DNA from: Jidongwangia harbinensis | GTDB lineage: Bacteria; Actinomycetota; Actinomycetes; Mycobacteriales; Micromonosporaceae | DNA length: 64,000 nt | Assembly (NCBI RefSeq): GCF_020216025.1 | Contig: NZ_JAIWNC010000002.1 | Location: 248,001-312,000 of the forward strand | Direction of reading: 5' to 3' | Part shown: positions 16,344 to 24,220 of the stretch, piece after piece | How positions within the stretch are numbered: position 1 is the first letter of the stretch | Layout: each line of letters opens with the position of its first letter | Made by a program: the position numbers and the translations under genes | The notes under the pieces: generated by a model | Told to the model about the DNA's origin: nothing | Databases searched by the model: none | What the model saw: the letters and a program-made list of their open reading frames with translations, nothing else

Positions 16344-18017
16344 ATGATGGAGCCTGTGGACGTACGGGGGCCCGCGCACTTCCTGTGGTGGCTGGTGATG
16401 CGCCAGAAACGGCGGTTCGCCCTGGCCGGGCTGTACGGGTCGACCTGGATGGTCAGCCTCGCGCTCACGCCGTACCTGCTCTCCCAGGCGGTCGACCGCG
16501 GCCTGCAGCCGCAGCAGGCCGGGCCGCTGATCGCCTGGAGCGCGGCGGTGTTCGCCATGGGCCTGACCAACGCCACGCTCGGCATCCTGCGGCACCGGAC
16601 CATGACCAAGCTGCGCCTGGACGCCGGCATGCGCACCGCGGACCTGGTCACCACGCACGCCGCCCGGCTGGGTGCGGCGCTGCCCCGCCGGGTCACCGCC
16701 GGCGAGGTGGTCACCATCGGCATCGGCGACGTCTGGGTGATCGCCCGGGCGATGACGGCGGCCGGGCCCGGCATCGGCGCCGTGGTGGCGTACATCGTGG
16801 TGGCGGTCCTGTTGTTCCGCACCTCCCCGCTGCTCGCCGTGGTGGTGCTGGCCGGGGTCCCGGTGATCGCGCTGCTCGTCGGGCCGATGCTGGGCCGGCT
16901 GCAGGCGACCGGCGGCGACTACCGGGAACAGGAGGGCGCGCTCGCCGCCCGGCTCGTCGACATCCTCGGCGGGCTGCGCGTCCTCAACGGACTGGGCGGC
17001 AAGGACACGCACGCGGCCCGGTTCCGGCGGGACTCCGCGGAGCTGCGCGAGTCCGGTTACCGGGTGGGCACGGTGACCAGCTGGATCGGGGCGCTCGGCA
17101 GCGGTCTGCCGGCGGTGTTCCTGGCCGTGGTGGTGTGGCTGGCGGCCCGGCTCGCGGTCACCGGCGACATCTCGGCCGGCGACCTGGTGGCGGTGTACGG
17201 GTACGTCGCGGTCCTGGCCATCCCGGTGCTGATCTTCATCGAGGTGGGCACCGGCCTGGCCCGTGGCATGGTCGCCGCCCGCCGGGTGATCACGTTCCTG
17301 CGACTGCCCGAGGACCCGGTCGAGGGCGCCGCGCCGCCGGACCGCCCGGCCGCGCTGCACGACCCGGTGTCCGGGGTGACCGTGGCGCCGGGCCGGTTCA
17401 CCGCGCTGGCCGGGGCGCGCACCGCCGAGGCCGCCGCGGTCCTCGACCGGCTGGGCCGCTACGGCGACACCCCGGCGACCTGGGGCGGCCGGCGGCTGGA
17501 CGGCATGGCCCGGCCCGCCGTGCGGGACCGGGTGCTGGTCGCCGACCACGACGCCGACCTGTTCGCCGGCCCGCTGCGGGAGGTGGTCGCGGGCGCCGCC
17601 GCGCCGGACGAGGGGGCGGTCCGGCGGGCCGTGCACATCGCGGTCGCCCACGACGTGGCCGGCGGTGACCTGGACCGGCCGGTGGAGTGGGGCGGGCGCA
17701 ACCTGTCCGGCGGGCAGCGGCAGCGGCTCCGGCTGGCCCGGGCCGTGCTGGCCGACCCGGAGATGCTGCTCGCGGTCGAGCCGACGTCCGCGGTGGACGC
17801 GCACACCGAGGCCGCGATCGCGGAACGGCTGGCCGCCGCGCGGGCCGGGCGGGGCACCCTGATCGCCACCACCTCCCCGGTGCTGCTGGACCGCGCCGAC
17901 GTCGTGCACTACCTGGTGGACGAACGGGTCGCGGCCACCGGTACCCACCGCGAGCTGCTCGTGGCCCATCCCGGTTACCGCGCCCTGGTCACCCGGATGG
18001 CCGGAGACGAGGCATGA
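16344..18017 (+). CDS. ABC exporter subunit with degenerate ATP-binding domain
   Basis: 557 residues: six-helix ABC exporter membrane domain (about 1-320) fused to a nucleotide-binding domain (about 330-557). The ATP-binding domain lacks a Walker A loop: where GxxGxGKST is expected, about residue 355, it reads LAGARTAEAAAVL. The Walker B Asp is replaced by Val (LLAVEPTSAVD, residue 478) and the H-loop His is absent (IATTSPVLL). The signature LSGGQRQRL (about 454) is intact. It can therefore serve only as the partner that supplies the signature motif. The next gene overlaps its stop by four bases and encodes the complementary half, so they surely form one heterodimeric exporter. The substrate is unknown. 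Confidence 0.9.
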   Translation: MMEPVDVRGPAHFLWWLVMRQKRRFALAGLYGSTWMVSLALTPYLLSQAVDRGLQPQQAGPLIAWSAAVFAMGLTNATLGILRHRTMTKLRLDAGMRTADLVTTHAARLGAALPRRVTAGEVVTIGIGDVWVIARAMTAAGPGIGAVVAYIVVAVLLFRTSPLLAVVVLAGVPVIALLVGPMLGRLQATGGDYREQEGALAARLVDILGGLRVLNGLGGKDTHAARFRRDSAELRESGYRVGTVTSWIGALGSGLPAVFLAVVVWLAARLAVTGDISAGDLVAVYGYVAVLAIPVLIFIEVGTGLARGMVAARRVITFLRLPEDPVEGAAPPDRPAALHDPVSGVTVAPGRFTALAGARTAEAAAVLDRLGRYGDTPATWGGRRLDGMARPAVRDRVLVADHDADLFAGPLREVVAGAAAPDEGAVRRAVHIAVAHDVAGGDLDRPVEWGGRNLSGGQRQRLRLARAVLADPEMLLAVEPTSAVDAHTEAAIAERLAAARAGRGTLIATTSPVLLDRADVVHYLVDERVAATGTHRELLVAHPGYRALVTRMAGDEA

Positions 18018-19720
18018 CCGCGCTACCGGTGGCGGACACCCGGCAGGTCCGGCGGGCGGCGCTGCGGCTGATCGCCGCCGACCGCCGGACCGTGGCGGCA
18101 CTGCTGCTGCTCAACTCGCTGGCCGCGGTGGCCGGCCTGGGCGGGCCGTGGCTGCTCGGCCGGATCATCGACACGGTGACCGGCGGGGGCGGCGTGGACC
18201 AGGTCGACCGGCTGGCGCTCGGCGTGCTGCTCTGCGCGCTGGCCCAGACGCTGCTGACCCGGTACGCGCTGGCGGTCGGATACCGCTTCGGCGAGCGGAC
18301 CGCCGCCCGGATCCGCGAGCAGTTCCTGGACCGGGCGCTGGACCTGCCGGCCGCGGTGGTCGAGCGGGTGCCGTCCGGCGACCTCACGGCGCGCGGGACG
18401 ACCGACGTGAGCGCGGTCGCGACCACGCTGCGCGATGTGCTGCCGGAGGTCTTCATCGCGGCCGTGCAGGTGGTCTTCCTGGTGGGGGCGGTGGTGGCGA
18501 TCGACCCGCTGCTCGGCGGCTGCGGGCTGCTCGGGCTCTCCGGCATCGGGTTCGTCACCCGGTGGTACCTGGGGCGGGCCCGGGACGCGTACCTGGCCGA
18601 GGGGGCGGCCAGCTCCGCGCTCGCCGAGGAGATCGCCGCGACCACGTCCGGTGCCCGTACCGTCGAGGCCCTGCGGTTGCGCGAGCGCCGCCTCGCCGCC
18701 GGGCGCGCCGCGATGGACCGGACCCGGGCCAGCCGGCTCGCCACCCTGCGGTTGCGCAGCTTCTTCTTCCCGCCGGTGGAGGCGTCGTACAACGTGCCGG
18801 TCGTGGTGGTGCTGCTGCTCGGCGGCGCGCTCTACTTCCGCGGCGAGCTGACCCTGGGCGCGGTCAGCGCCGCGGTGCTGTACCTGCGGCAACTGGTCGG
18901 GTCGCTGGACGCCATCCTGATCTGGATCGAGCAGTTGCAGAGCAGCGGCGCCTCGTTCGCCCGGGTGGAAGGACTGGCGGCGGTGCCGGGGGAGGGCACG
19001 GTCGCCGCCCGGCCGCCGGCCGACGACCGGATCGAGGTCCGCGATGTCCGGTACGCGTACGACGAGGGCCGCGACGTGCTGCACGGCGTCGACCTCACCG
19101 TGCGGCCGGGGGAGCGGCTCGCCGTCGTGGGCCTGTCCGGGGCCGGCAAGTCGACACTGGGCCGGCTGCTGGCCGGGGTGGACCGGCCGCGCACCGGCAG
19201 CGTGACGGTCGGCGGCGTGCCGGTCGCCGACCTGCCGCCCGACCTGCTGCGCCGGCAGGTCGTCCTGGTCACCCAGGAACACCACGTCTTCCGCGAGTCA
19301 CTGCGGGAGAACCTGATGATCCCGGCCTCGGACGACCGGCTCCGCAAGGCCCTGGCCACGGTCGGCGCGGACTGGGCCGACGACCTGGACGCCGACCTGG
19401 CCGGCCGGCAGCTCGACGGCGCGCAGGCCCAGCAGCTCGCGCTCGCCCGCGTGGTGCTGGCCGACCCGCACACCGTGATCCTGGACGAGGCGACCGCGCT
19501 GCTCGACCCGACGACGGCCCGGACCGCGGAGCGCGCGCTGGGCGCGGTGCTGCACGACCGGACCGTCATCGCCGTCGCCCATCGGCTGCAGACCGCCCAC
19601 GACGCGGACCGGGTCGCGGTGATGGACGACGGCCGGATCATCGAACTCGGCACCCACGACGACCTGCTCGCCGCGGACGGCCCGTACGCCGCCCTGTGGC
19701 GCCGGTGGCACGGCGGCTGA
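18014..19720 (+). CDS. ABC exporter subunit with catalytic ATP-binding domain
   Basis: 568 residues: exporter membrane domain (about 1-310) plus nucleotide-binding domain (about 340-568). Walker A GLSGAGKST (near 373-381), Q-loop (VTQEHHVF), Walker B VILDEATALLD with the catalytic Glu, and H-loop AHRLQT are all intact. Its own signature is degenerate: LDGAQAQQL instead of LSGGQ (about residue 467). With the preceding subunit this leaves exactly one complete composite ATP site per dimer. The start ATG overlaps the TGA of the first subunit, so translation is coupled. It acts in the cytoplasmic membrane as a primary exporter; peptide, lipid or drug substrates are all possible. Confidence 0.92.
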   Translation: MTALPVADTRQVRRAALRLIAADRRTVAALLLLNSLAAVAGLGGPWLLGRIIDTVTGGGGVDQVDRLALGVLLCALAQTLLTRYALAVGYRFGERTAARIREQFLDRALDLPAAVVERVPSGDLTARGTTDVSAVATTLRDVLPEVFIAAVQVVFLVGAVVAIDPLLGGCGLLGLSGIGFVTRWYLGRARDAYLAEGAASSALAEEIAATTSGARTVEALRLRERRLAAGRAAMDRTRASRLATLRLRSFFFPPVEASYNVPVVVVLLLGGALYFRGELTLGAVSAAVLYLRQLVGSLDAILIWIEQLQSSGASFARVEGLAAVPGEGTVAARPPADDRIEVRDVRYAYDEGRDVLHGVDLTVRPGERLAVVGLSGAGKSTLGRLLAGVDRPRTGSVTVGGVPVADLPPDLLRRQVVLVTQEHHVFRESLRENLMIPASDDRLRKALATVGADWADDLDADLAGRQLDGAQAQQLALARVVLADPHTVILDEATALLDPTTARTAERALGAVLHDRTVIAVAHRLQTAHDADRVAVMDDGRIIELGTHDDLLAADGPYAALWRRWHGG

Positions 19721-20731
19721 TCAGGCGCCGGCCGCGTTCAGCCGGTCGAGCTGCTCGCCGGTGAGCTTCACGTCCAGCGCCGGCAGCACATTCTCGAACT
19801 GCTCCGGGGTACGCGGGCCGATCAGCGGCACCACCACCGGGTCGGCGGCGTGCAGGTGCCAGGCGAGCACCAGCTGGTTCGGGGTGATGCCGAGTTCCGC
19901 CGCGGTCGAGGTCACCGCCGCGAGCCGGGCGTCGGCGTCCGGCCCCGCGTACGACTCCATCATCCAGTGCGCGGCGCGCTTCTCCGCGCTGTCGTACACG
20001 CCCTTGAGGATCGGCGAGTACGCCACCAGCGTGAGGTCGTCGTGCTCGCGCAGGTAGTCGAGCTGCTCGGCGTCCACGATCGAGGTGTGGTCCAGCCCGG
20101 CCTTCGGGCGCAGGTAGGTGTGCTGCTGCTGGACCGCCACCGGTGCCGCCCAGCCGTTTCGGGCGCACAGCTGCCGGATCCGTTCCAGCCGCCAGGTACG
20201 CACGTTGGACCAGCCGAGGTACCGGACCTTGCCGGCGCGGACGAACGAGTCCAGTGCCTCCAGCGTCTCCTCCAGCGGCGTGCTCCGGTCGTCGACGTGC
20301 ACGTAGTACAGGTCGACGTGGTCGGTGCCCAGGCGGCGGAGGCTGCCGTCGAGCGCCGCCCGGAGCGTGCCGGCACCGGCGCCGGCGAACGTGCGCCGGG
20401 CCAGGTCCCAGTCGGGGGAGCCGTCGCCCTGCCACAGCCGCGGCGACGGCTGCGGCAGGGCGCTGCCCTTGGTGGCGAGGAAGACGTCGTCGCGCCGGTG
20501 GCTCCCCCGCAGCCACCGGCCCAGCAACTCCTCGCTCTCGCCGCCGCGGCTGCCCGGCGACGCCCACCACTCGTAACAGTCGGCGGTGTCGATGAACGAG
20601 CCGCCGATCTCGACGTACCGGTCGAGAATCCGGATCGACTCCGCCTCGGGTGTCTCGTTGCCCATCTGCATCGCGCCGAGAGCCAGCCGGCTCACCTGCC
20701 GGCCGGTCCGGCCCAGTTCCACTGTCTGCAT
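19721..20731 (-). CDS. Aldo/keto reductase
   Basis: 336-residue NADPH-dependent aldo/keto reductase of the bacterial AKR type. The catalytic tetrad is visible: Asp and Tyr in IDTADCYEWW, Lys in ATKG and His in YYVHVDD. The C-terminal PLIGPRTPEQFENVLPAL segment binds the cofactor. It reduces an aldehyde or ketone in the cytosol; the substrate is not predictable. The promoter has the MerR signature (19-base spacer with a central palindrome) and its -10 ends seven bases before the ATG, so the mRNA should be leaderless and induced by a MerR-family activator responding to an electrophile or oxidant. Its stop codon directly follows the convergent ABC exporter gene. Confidence 0.93.
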   Translation of the reverse strand: MQTVELGRTGRQVSRLALGAMQMGNETPEAESIRILDRYVEIGGSFIDTADCYEWWASPGSRGGESEELLGRWLRGSHRRDDVFLATKGSALPQPSPRLWQGDGSPDWDLARRTFAGAGAGTLRAALDGSLRRLGTDHVDLYYVHVDDRSTPLEETLEALDSFVRAGKVRYLGWSNVRTWRLERIRQLCARNGWAAPVAVQQQHTYLRPKAGLDHTSIVDAEQLDYLREHDDLTLVAYSPILKGVYDSAEKRAAHWMMESYAGPDADARLAAVTSTAAELGITPNQLVLAWHLHAADPVVVPLIGPRTPEQFENVLPALDVKLTGEQLDRLNAAGA

Positions 20732-20738
20732 GCCCGGA

Positions 20739-20769
20739 ACGCTAGGACCCGGAGCGCGCTCCAGGTCAA
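20739..20769 (-). promoter_or_regulatory. MerR-type promoter of the aldo/keto reductase gene
   Basis: Reading leftward, -35 TTGACC (20764-20769) and -10 TAGCGT (20739-20744) are separated by 19 bases, too long for direct recognition. The spacer is centred on GGAGCGCGCTCC (20751-20762), extendable to 22 bases with one mismatched pair. This arrangement is diagnostic of MerR-family activation. The -35 overlaps the stop codon of the upstream oxidoreductase gene. Confidence 0.8.
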
Positions 20770-21998
20770 GCCTCGACGACCACCGGGTGGCGGACCACCG
20801 CGTCGAACAGGTAGCCGAGCGTGTTGTGCACGGCGGTGTCCGGCTGGGTGTGCCCGCGGACGTCGGTGGCCCGGGCCAGCAGTTCGTGGCGGCCCGGTGC
20901 GGCCGGGCGCCAGTCGATCTCCCAGCGCTGCCATCCCGCGTCCGGGCCGACCGGCCGGGCCCGGCGCCAGTGCCGGCCGCCGTCCGTGCTGACCTCCACC
21001 CGGCGGATCGGCCCGTGCGCCGACCAGGACCGGCCGGTGAGCGTCCGGGTCCGGCCGGCCGGCAGGGCGGCGTTCGGGTCCAGCTCGAACGCGCTCTTCA
21101 CCACCTGCCGGTCGAACGGCGCGCCGTCGGCCGGGAAGCCCTCGCCGAACAGCCGGTAGAACTGGGTGTTCCAGGGTGTGAACAGCGGCGTGTCGGAGAC
21201 CTCGATCCGGCCCACCCACTTGATCGACGCGATGCCGATCCAGCCCGGGACGATCAGCCGCACCGGGAAGCCGTGGTCGGCCGGCAACGGTTCGCCGTTC
21301 ATCTCGTACGCCAGCAGCACGTCGTCGAGCGCCTTGCGCACCGGCAACGGGCGGCGCACCGGGCCGAGATCGACCCCGCCGCTGACGAAGGTGTCGTCCA
21401 GCCCGACCGGGAGCACGTCGACCGCCCGTGCGGACAGTCCGGCGCGGCGCAGCACGGTGGACAGCCGGACGCCGCGCCACCGGGCGACGCCGATCGCGCC
21501 GAGGCCCCACGGCGTACCCGAGACGGTCTGGCCCTGCTGGGTGGTGAAGAAGCCGCGGCCGTTGCCGGCACACTCGACCGCCTCGGTGACCGCCACGGCG
21601 GGCAACCGGCGCAGGTCGCCGAGGGAGAATTCGGCCGGGCCGCCGCGCAGGCCGGTGCCGGTCACGGTGAGCCGCCAGGCGTCCGGATCGAGGATCGGCG
21701 TCCGGGTGTGGTTGCGGACGAAGAACCGGTCCACCGGCACCAGGTGGCCCTGCTGCCGCATCGCCGACCAGCGCATCTCGGCGTTCGTGCCGTGCACGGT
21801 GAACAGGTCGGCCGGCAGCGGCTTGACGATCGGGCCGGCCGGTCCGGCGGCGGCCCGGCCCGGCGCGCCGATCGTCGAGACGGCGCTGCCCGCGCCGAGG
21901 GCGGCGGTCAGACGTATCAGGTCGCGGCGGGTGAACCCGGCGGCCCGGCCGGTGAGCCATTGCCGCAGGCGGTGGTGGTCGTATCGTGCCTCATCCAT
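20766..21998 (-). CDS. Tat-exported molybdopterin-dependent oxidoreductase (sulfite oxidase family)
   Basis: 410 residues. The N-terminus carries a Tat signal: TRRDLIRLTAALGAGSA with the twin Arg at 24-25. The central molybdopterin domain (about 60-290) includes VECAGNGRGFF, whose Cys near 143 is the expected molybdenum ligand, then GGVDLGP, GFPVRLIVPGWIGIASIKWV and TPLFTPWNTQFY. The C-terminal immunoglobulin-like dimerisation domain (about 300-405) has VEVSTDGGRHWRRA. This is the sulfite oxidase/YedY-like family acting outside the membrane; the natural substrate, sulfite or another oxidisable group, is not determined. No b-type cytochrome partner is adjacent, so the electron acceptor is unknown. 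A sigma-B-like promoter may lie at 22046-22070. Confidence 0.9.
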   Translation of the reverse strand: MDEARYDHHRLRQWLTGRAAGFTRRDLIRLTAALGAGSAVSTIGAPGRAAAGPAGPIVKPLPADLFTVHGTNAEMRWSAMRQQGHLVPVDRFFVRNHTRTPILDPDAWRLTVTGTGLRGGPAEFSLGDLRRLPAVAVTEAVECAGNGRGFFTTQQGQTVSGTPWGLGAIGVARWRGVRLSTVLRRAGLSARAVDVLPVGLDDTFVSGGVDLGPVRRPLPVRKALDDVLLAYEMNGEPLPADHGFPVRLIVPGWIGIASIKWVGRIEVSDTPLFTPWNTQFYRLFGEGFPADGAPFDRQVVKSAFELDPNAALPAGRTRTLTGRSWSAHGPIRRVEVSTDGGRHWRRARPVGPDAGWQRWEIDWRPAAPGRHELLARATDVRGHTQPDTAVHNTLGYLFDAVVRHPVVVEA

Positions 21999-22012
21999 GA
22001 AGGCATGTTAAG

Positions 22013-22024
22013 TCGATCGATCGA
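22013..22024. promoter_or_regulatory. 12-base palindrome upstream of the oxidoreductase gene
   Basis: TCGATCGATCGA is a perfect palindrome 15 bases before the ATG at 21998 and downstream of the candidate promoter. It could be an operator, but no regulator is encoded next to it. Confidence 0.3.
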
Positions 22025-22045
22025 ATAGGAGAAGAGCGGGGCTGG

Positions 22046-22070
22046 ATACCCCCGGAAAGCCGTTGTATGC
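22046..22070 (-). promoter_or_regulatory. Candidate sigma-B-type promoter for the molybdopterin oxidoreductase gene
   Basis: On the minus strand GCAT (22067-22070), 15 bases, then GGGTAT (22046-22051). This fits the GNNT-N14/16-GGGTAY pattern described for streptomycete SigB-type promoters, about 48 bases before the start codon. The motif is short, so chance is possible. Confidence 0.35.
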
Positions 22071-22105
22071 AGGGAAGATCTACATAATTGTCCGAGGGCA
22101 ATCGC

Positions 22106-22130
22106 GCATGGCCGGGGGCATAGCGGGTAG
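22106..22130 (+). promoter_or_regulatory. Candidate sigma-B-type promoter for the envelope operon
   Basis: GCAT (22106-22109), 15 bases, GGGTAG (22125-22130), about 45 bases before the ATG at 22176. The last base departs from the GGGTAY consensus. Spacing and -35 match the divergent site at 22046-22070. Confidence 0.3.
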
Positions 22131-22175
22131 CTGAGGGGTGAGGGCACACCGACGAACCCCCAATGGAGGAACACC

Positions 22176-23084
22176 ATGAGTGACGTGTCTTCCGGCGCCC
22201 GCGCACCGGACGCAACCCCCGGCGTCGACGTGCCGGCCGCCTCGATCGACCCGGCGTACCCGGCCGCGTCGACCTACCCGGCGACGACTTCGACATCGGA
22301 GTATGCCACCGGCACCACGTACCCGGCCACCACCGAGACGTACCCGGCCACGACGTCGAGCGGCGAGGACCAGTCGAAGGCCAAGCAGGTCGCCGGACAG
22401 GCCAAGGAGGTCGCCGGGCAGACCGGCCAGGCCGCCGGCCAGGCGGCGGGCCAGGTCAAGGACACCGCGGTCGAGCAGGCGCAGCGCGTCGGCTCCGAGG
22501 CCAAGACCCAGGTCCGCAACGTGGCCGGCGAGGTCCGCAGCAAGGTCCAGGAGCAGGCCCGTTCGCAGAACGACAAGCTCGTGGGCAGCATCCGGCAGAT
22601 GGCCGACCACCTCGAGGAGATGCGCGGCGACCGGCAGGACTCGCCCGCCGCGGCGGTCGTGTCGCGGGTCGCCGACGGCGGCCGGCAGATGGCCGACTAC
22701 CTCGACCAGCACGGCCCGGAAGGCGTACTGCGCGAGGTCCAGGACTTCGCCCGGCGCCGCCCCGGCGCATTCCTCGCCACCGCACTGGCCGCCGGATTCG
22801 TGGTCGCCCGGCTGGGCAAGGGCGTGGCCAAGGCAGATGACGCCGGCGCCACCGGCTCCGCCAAGCCGGCCAGTGACTCGTTCGTGTCGAACACGCCGGA
22901 CAACGGCTACGCCACCGGTTACTCGACCGGCACCGGCTACACCGACCCGGCCACGACCGGCACCGGCTACACCACCACGTCCACCGAGTACGCCTCCACC
23001 GGCACCGGCACGCCCGTCGCCGTGGAGGAGGACTACCTGCTGGACCCGCCGACCGGCCGTGAGTACCCGGGCGGCACCCGATGA
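22176..23084 (+). CDS. Envelope protein with LEA-like helical region and one membrane segment
   Basis: 302 residues. Residues 1-60 are rich in Thr, Tyr, Pro and Ala. Residues about 62-125 are an Ala/Gly/Gln/Lys-rich amphipathic helix region with repeated KQVAGQAKEVAGQ-like units, as in LEA-type proteins. A hydrophobic helix near residues 190-208 (PGAFLATALAAGFVVARLG) should cross the membrane, and a second Thr/Gly/Tyr repeat tail follows. The family is uncharacterised but this gene, a holin-like gene and a DUF3618 gene commonly occur together in actinobacteria. The three overlap here, so they are one operon, probably for membrane or envelope stress. An AATGGAGGAAC ribosome-binding site precedes the ATG. 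Confidence 0.85.
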   Translation: MSDVSSGARAPDATPGVDVPAASIDPAYPAASTYPATTSTSEYATGTTYPATTETYPATTSSGEDQSKAKQVAGQAKEVAGQTGQAAGQAAGQVKDTAVEQAQRVGSEAKTQVRNVAGEVRSKVQEQARSQNDKLVGSIRQMADHLEEMRGDRQDSPAAAVVSRVADGGRQMADYLDQHGPEGVLREVQDFARRRPGAFLATALAAGFVVARLGKGVAKADDAGATGSAKPASDSFVSNTPDNGYATGYSTGTGYTDPATTGTGYTTTSTEYASTGTGTPVAVEEDYLLDPPTGREYPGGTR

Positions 23085-23500
23085 CCACGCCGTACCCGGC
23101 TCAGAACCGGACCGACGAGGTCGCCGAGACCTCGGTCGGTGAACTGATCGGCAACATCAGCAACGACCTGTCGCAGCTGTTCCGCCAGGAGGTCGAACTG
23201 GCCAAGGTGGAGCTGAAGGACGAGGCCGCCAAGGCCGGCAAGGCCGCCGGCATGCTCGGCGGCGCCGGCTTCGCCGGACACCTCACCGTGGTGCTGCTGA
23301 GCTTCGCGCTGGTCTTCGCGCTGGGCAACGTCATGGACCTCGGCTGGGCCGCGCTGATCGTGGCGGTCATCTGGGGTGCCATCGCCGCCGTCCTGTTCGT
23401 CAACGGTCGCAAGAAGCTCAAGACCGTCGACCCGACGCCCCACCGCACCGTCGACACGCTCAAGGAGGACGCGAAATGGCTGAAGAACCCGACCGGCTGA
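23081..23500 (+). CDS. Phage-holin-family membrane protein (Phage_holin_3_6-like)
   Basis: 139 residues. A cytoplasmic amphipathic helix (about 15-55; VGELIGNISNDLSQLFRQEV and ELAKVELKDEAAKAG) precedes two membrane helices (about 60-85 and 90-112) and a short basic tail. This is the actinobacterial family annotated as phage holin because of its two-helix plan; there are no phage genes here, so lysis is unlikely. The start overlaps the TGA of the upstream gene by four bases and its own end overlaps the DUF3618 gene by 25 bases. I infer an accessory membrane role with its neighbours; no biochemical function is established. Confidence 0.88.
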   Translation: MTTPYPAQNRTDEVAETSVGELIGNISNDLSQLFRQEVELAKVELKDEAAKAGKAAGMLGGAGFAGHLTVVLLSFALVFALGNVMDLGWAALIVAVIWGAIAAVLFVNGRKKLKTVDPTPHRTVDTLKEDAKWLKNPTG

Positions 23501-24147
23501 GGCAGGACATCGAGCGCACGCGCGCCTCGCTGACGCGCGACGTCGACCTGCTGGCCGAGAAGACGAGCCCGAAGCAGGTAGCCAAGCGCCGCTGGACCGC
23601 GGCGAAGGAGAAGGTCATGGGCAGTTCGGAACACGCACGACACGCCACCGCCGACACCGCCTCGTCGGTCCGCGACACCGCCTCGTCGGCCGTCGGCACG
23701 GTGCAGGACAAGGCGTCCTCCGCCGCCGGCACCGTGCAGGACAAGGCGTCGGCGCTGGGCGACAAGGCCGGCTCCGCCGCACACAGCGTGGCCGACACGG
23801 TCCGCAGCACGCCGCAGACGGTCAGCCAGCAGACCCAGGGCAACCCCCTCGCCGCCGGCATCATCGCGTTCGGCGTCGGCATGCTCGCCGCCACCCTGAT
23901 CCCGGTGACCGACGCGGAACGCCGCGCCGGGCAGCAGATCAAGGACAACGCCGGCGACCTGACCGACAAGGTCAAGGACGTGGCGAGCGAGATGAAGGAC
24001 GACATGTCCGGCACCGTCCAGCAGGCCGTCAGCCAGGTCAAGGAGACGGCGCAGGACGCCGCACAGACGACCAAGCAGCAGGCCCAGTCGTCCGCGCAGG
24101 ACGCCAAGGACCAGACGAAGCAGGCGGCGCAGAGCGCCACCAGCTGA
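23476..24147 (+). CDS. DUF3618 protein with amphipathic repeats
   Basis: 223 residues. The N-terminal 45 residues match DUF3618: PDRLRQDIERTRASLTRDVD followed by LLAEKTSPKQVAKRRW. Ala/Ser/Thr-rich helical repeats (VRDTASSAVGTVQDKASSAA) follow. A single membrane helix near residues 125-145 (PLAAGIIAFGVGMLAATLIP) leads to a long Lys/Gln/Asp-rich amphipathic tail (DKVKDVASEMKDD, QAQSSAQDAKDQTKQAAQ). It is probably anchored in the membrane with extended helices lying on it. It closes the three-gene operon, and a very strong hairpin starts three bases after the stop. Exact function is unknown; desiccation or membrane-stress protection would suit the composition but is a guess. Confidence 0.88.
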   Translation: MAEEPDRLRQDIERTRASLTRDVDLLAEKTSPKQVAKRRWTAAKEKVMGSSEHARHATADTASSVRDTASSAVGTVQDKASSAAGTVQDKASALGDKAGSAAHSVADTVRSTPQTVSQQTQGNPLAAGIIAFGVGMLAATLIPVTDAERRAGQQIKDNAGDLTDKVKDVASEMKDDMSGTVQQAVSQVKETAQDAAQTTKQQAQSSAQDAKDQTKQAAQSATS

Positions 24148-24149
24148 CG

Positions 24150-24195
24150 CAACGCAACCTGACGTGGGGGCCGGCCGGCCCCCACGTTTGCGTTG
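24150..24195 (+). terminator. Strong hairpin terminator of the envelope operon
   Basis: A 26-base perfect palindrome at 24162-24187 (core GTGGGGGCC / GGCCCCCAC) is extended by an outer 8-base stem CAACGCAA (24150-24157) with TTGCGTTG (24188-24195), with CCTG bulged. The next gene starts 25 bases later. Confidence 0.88.
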
Positions 24196-24220
24196 TGGGC
24201 CCGCGGGAACGCCAACCACC

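Noticed and set aside
23081..23500. Prophage holin and hence a prophage remnant
   Set aside because: No other phage gene, integrase or attachment repeat is nearby, and the gene is part of a chromosomal three-gene operon.
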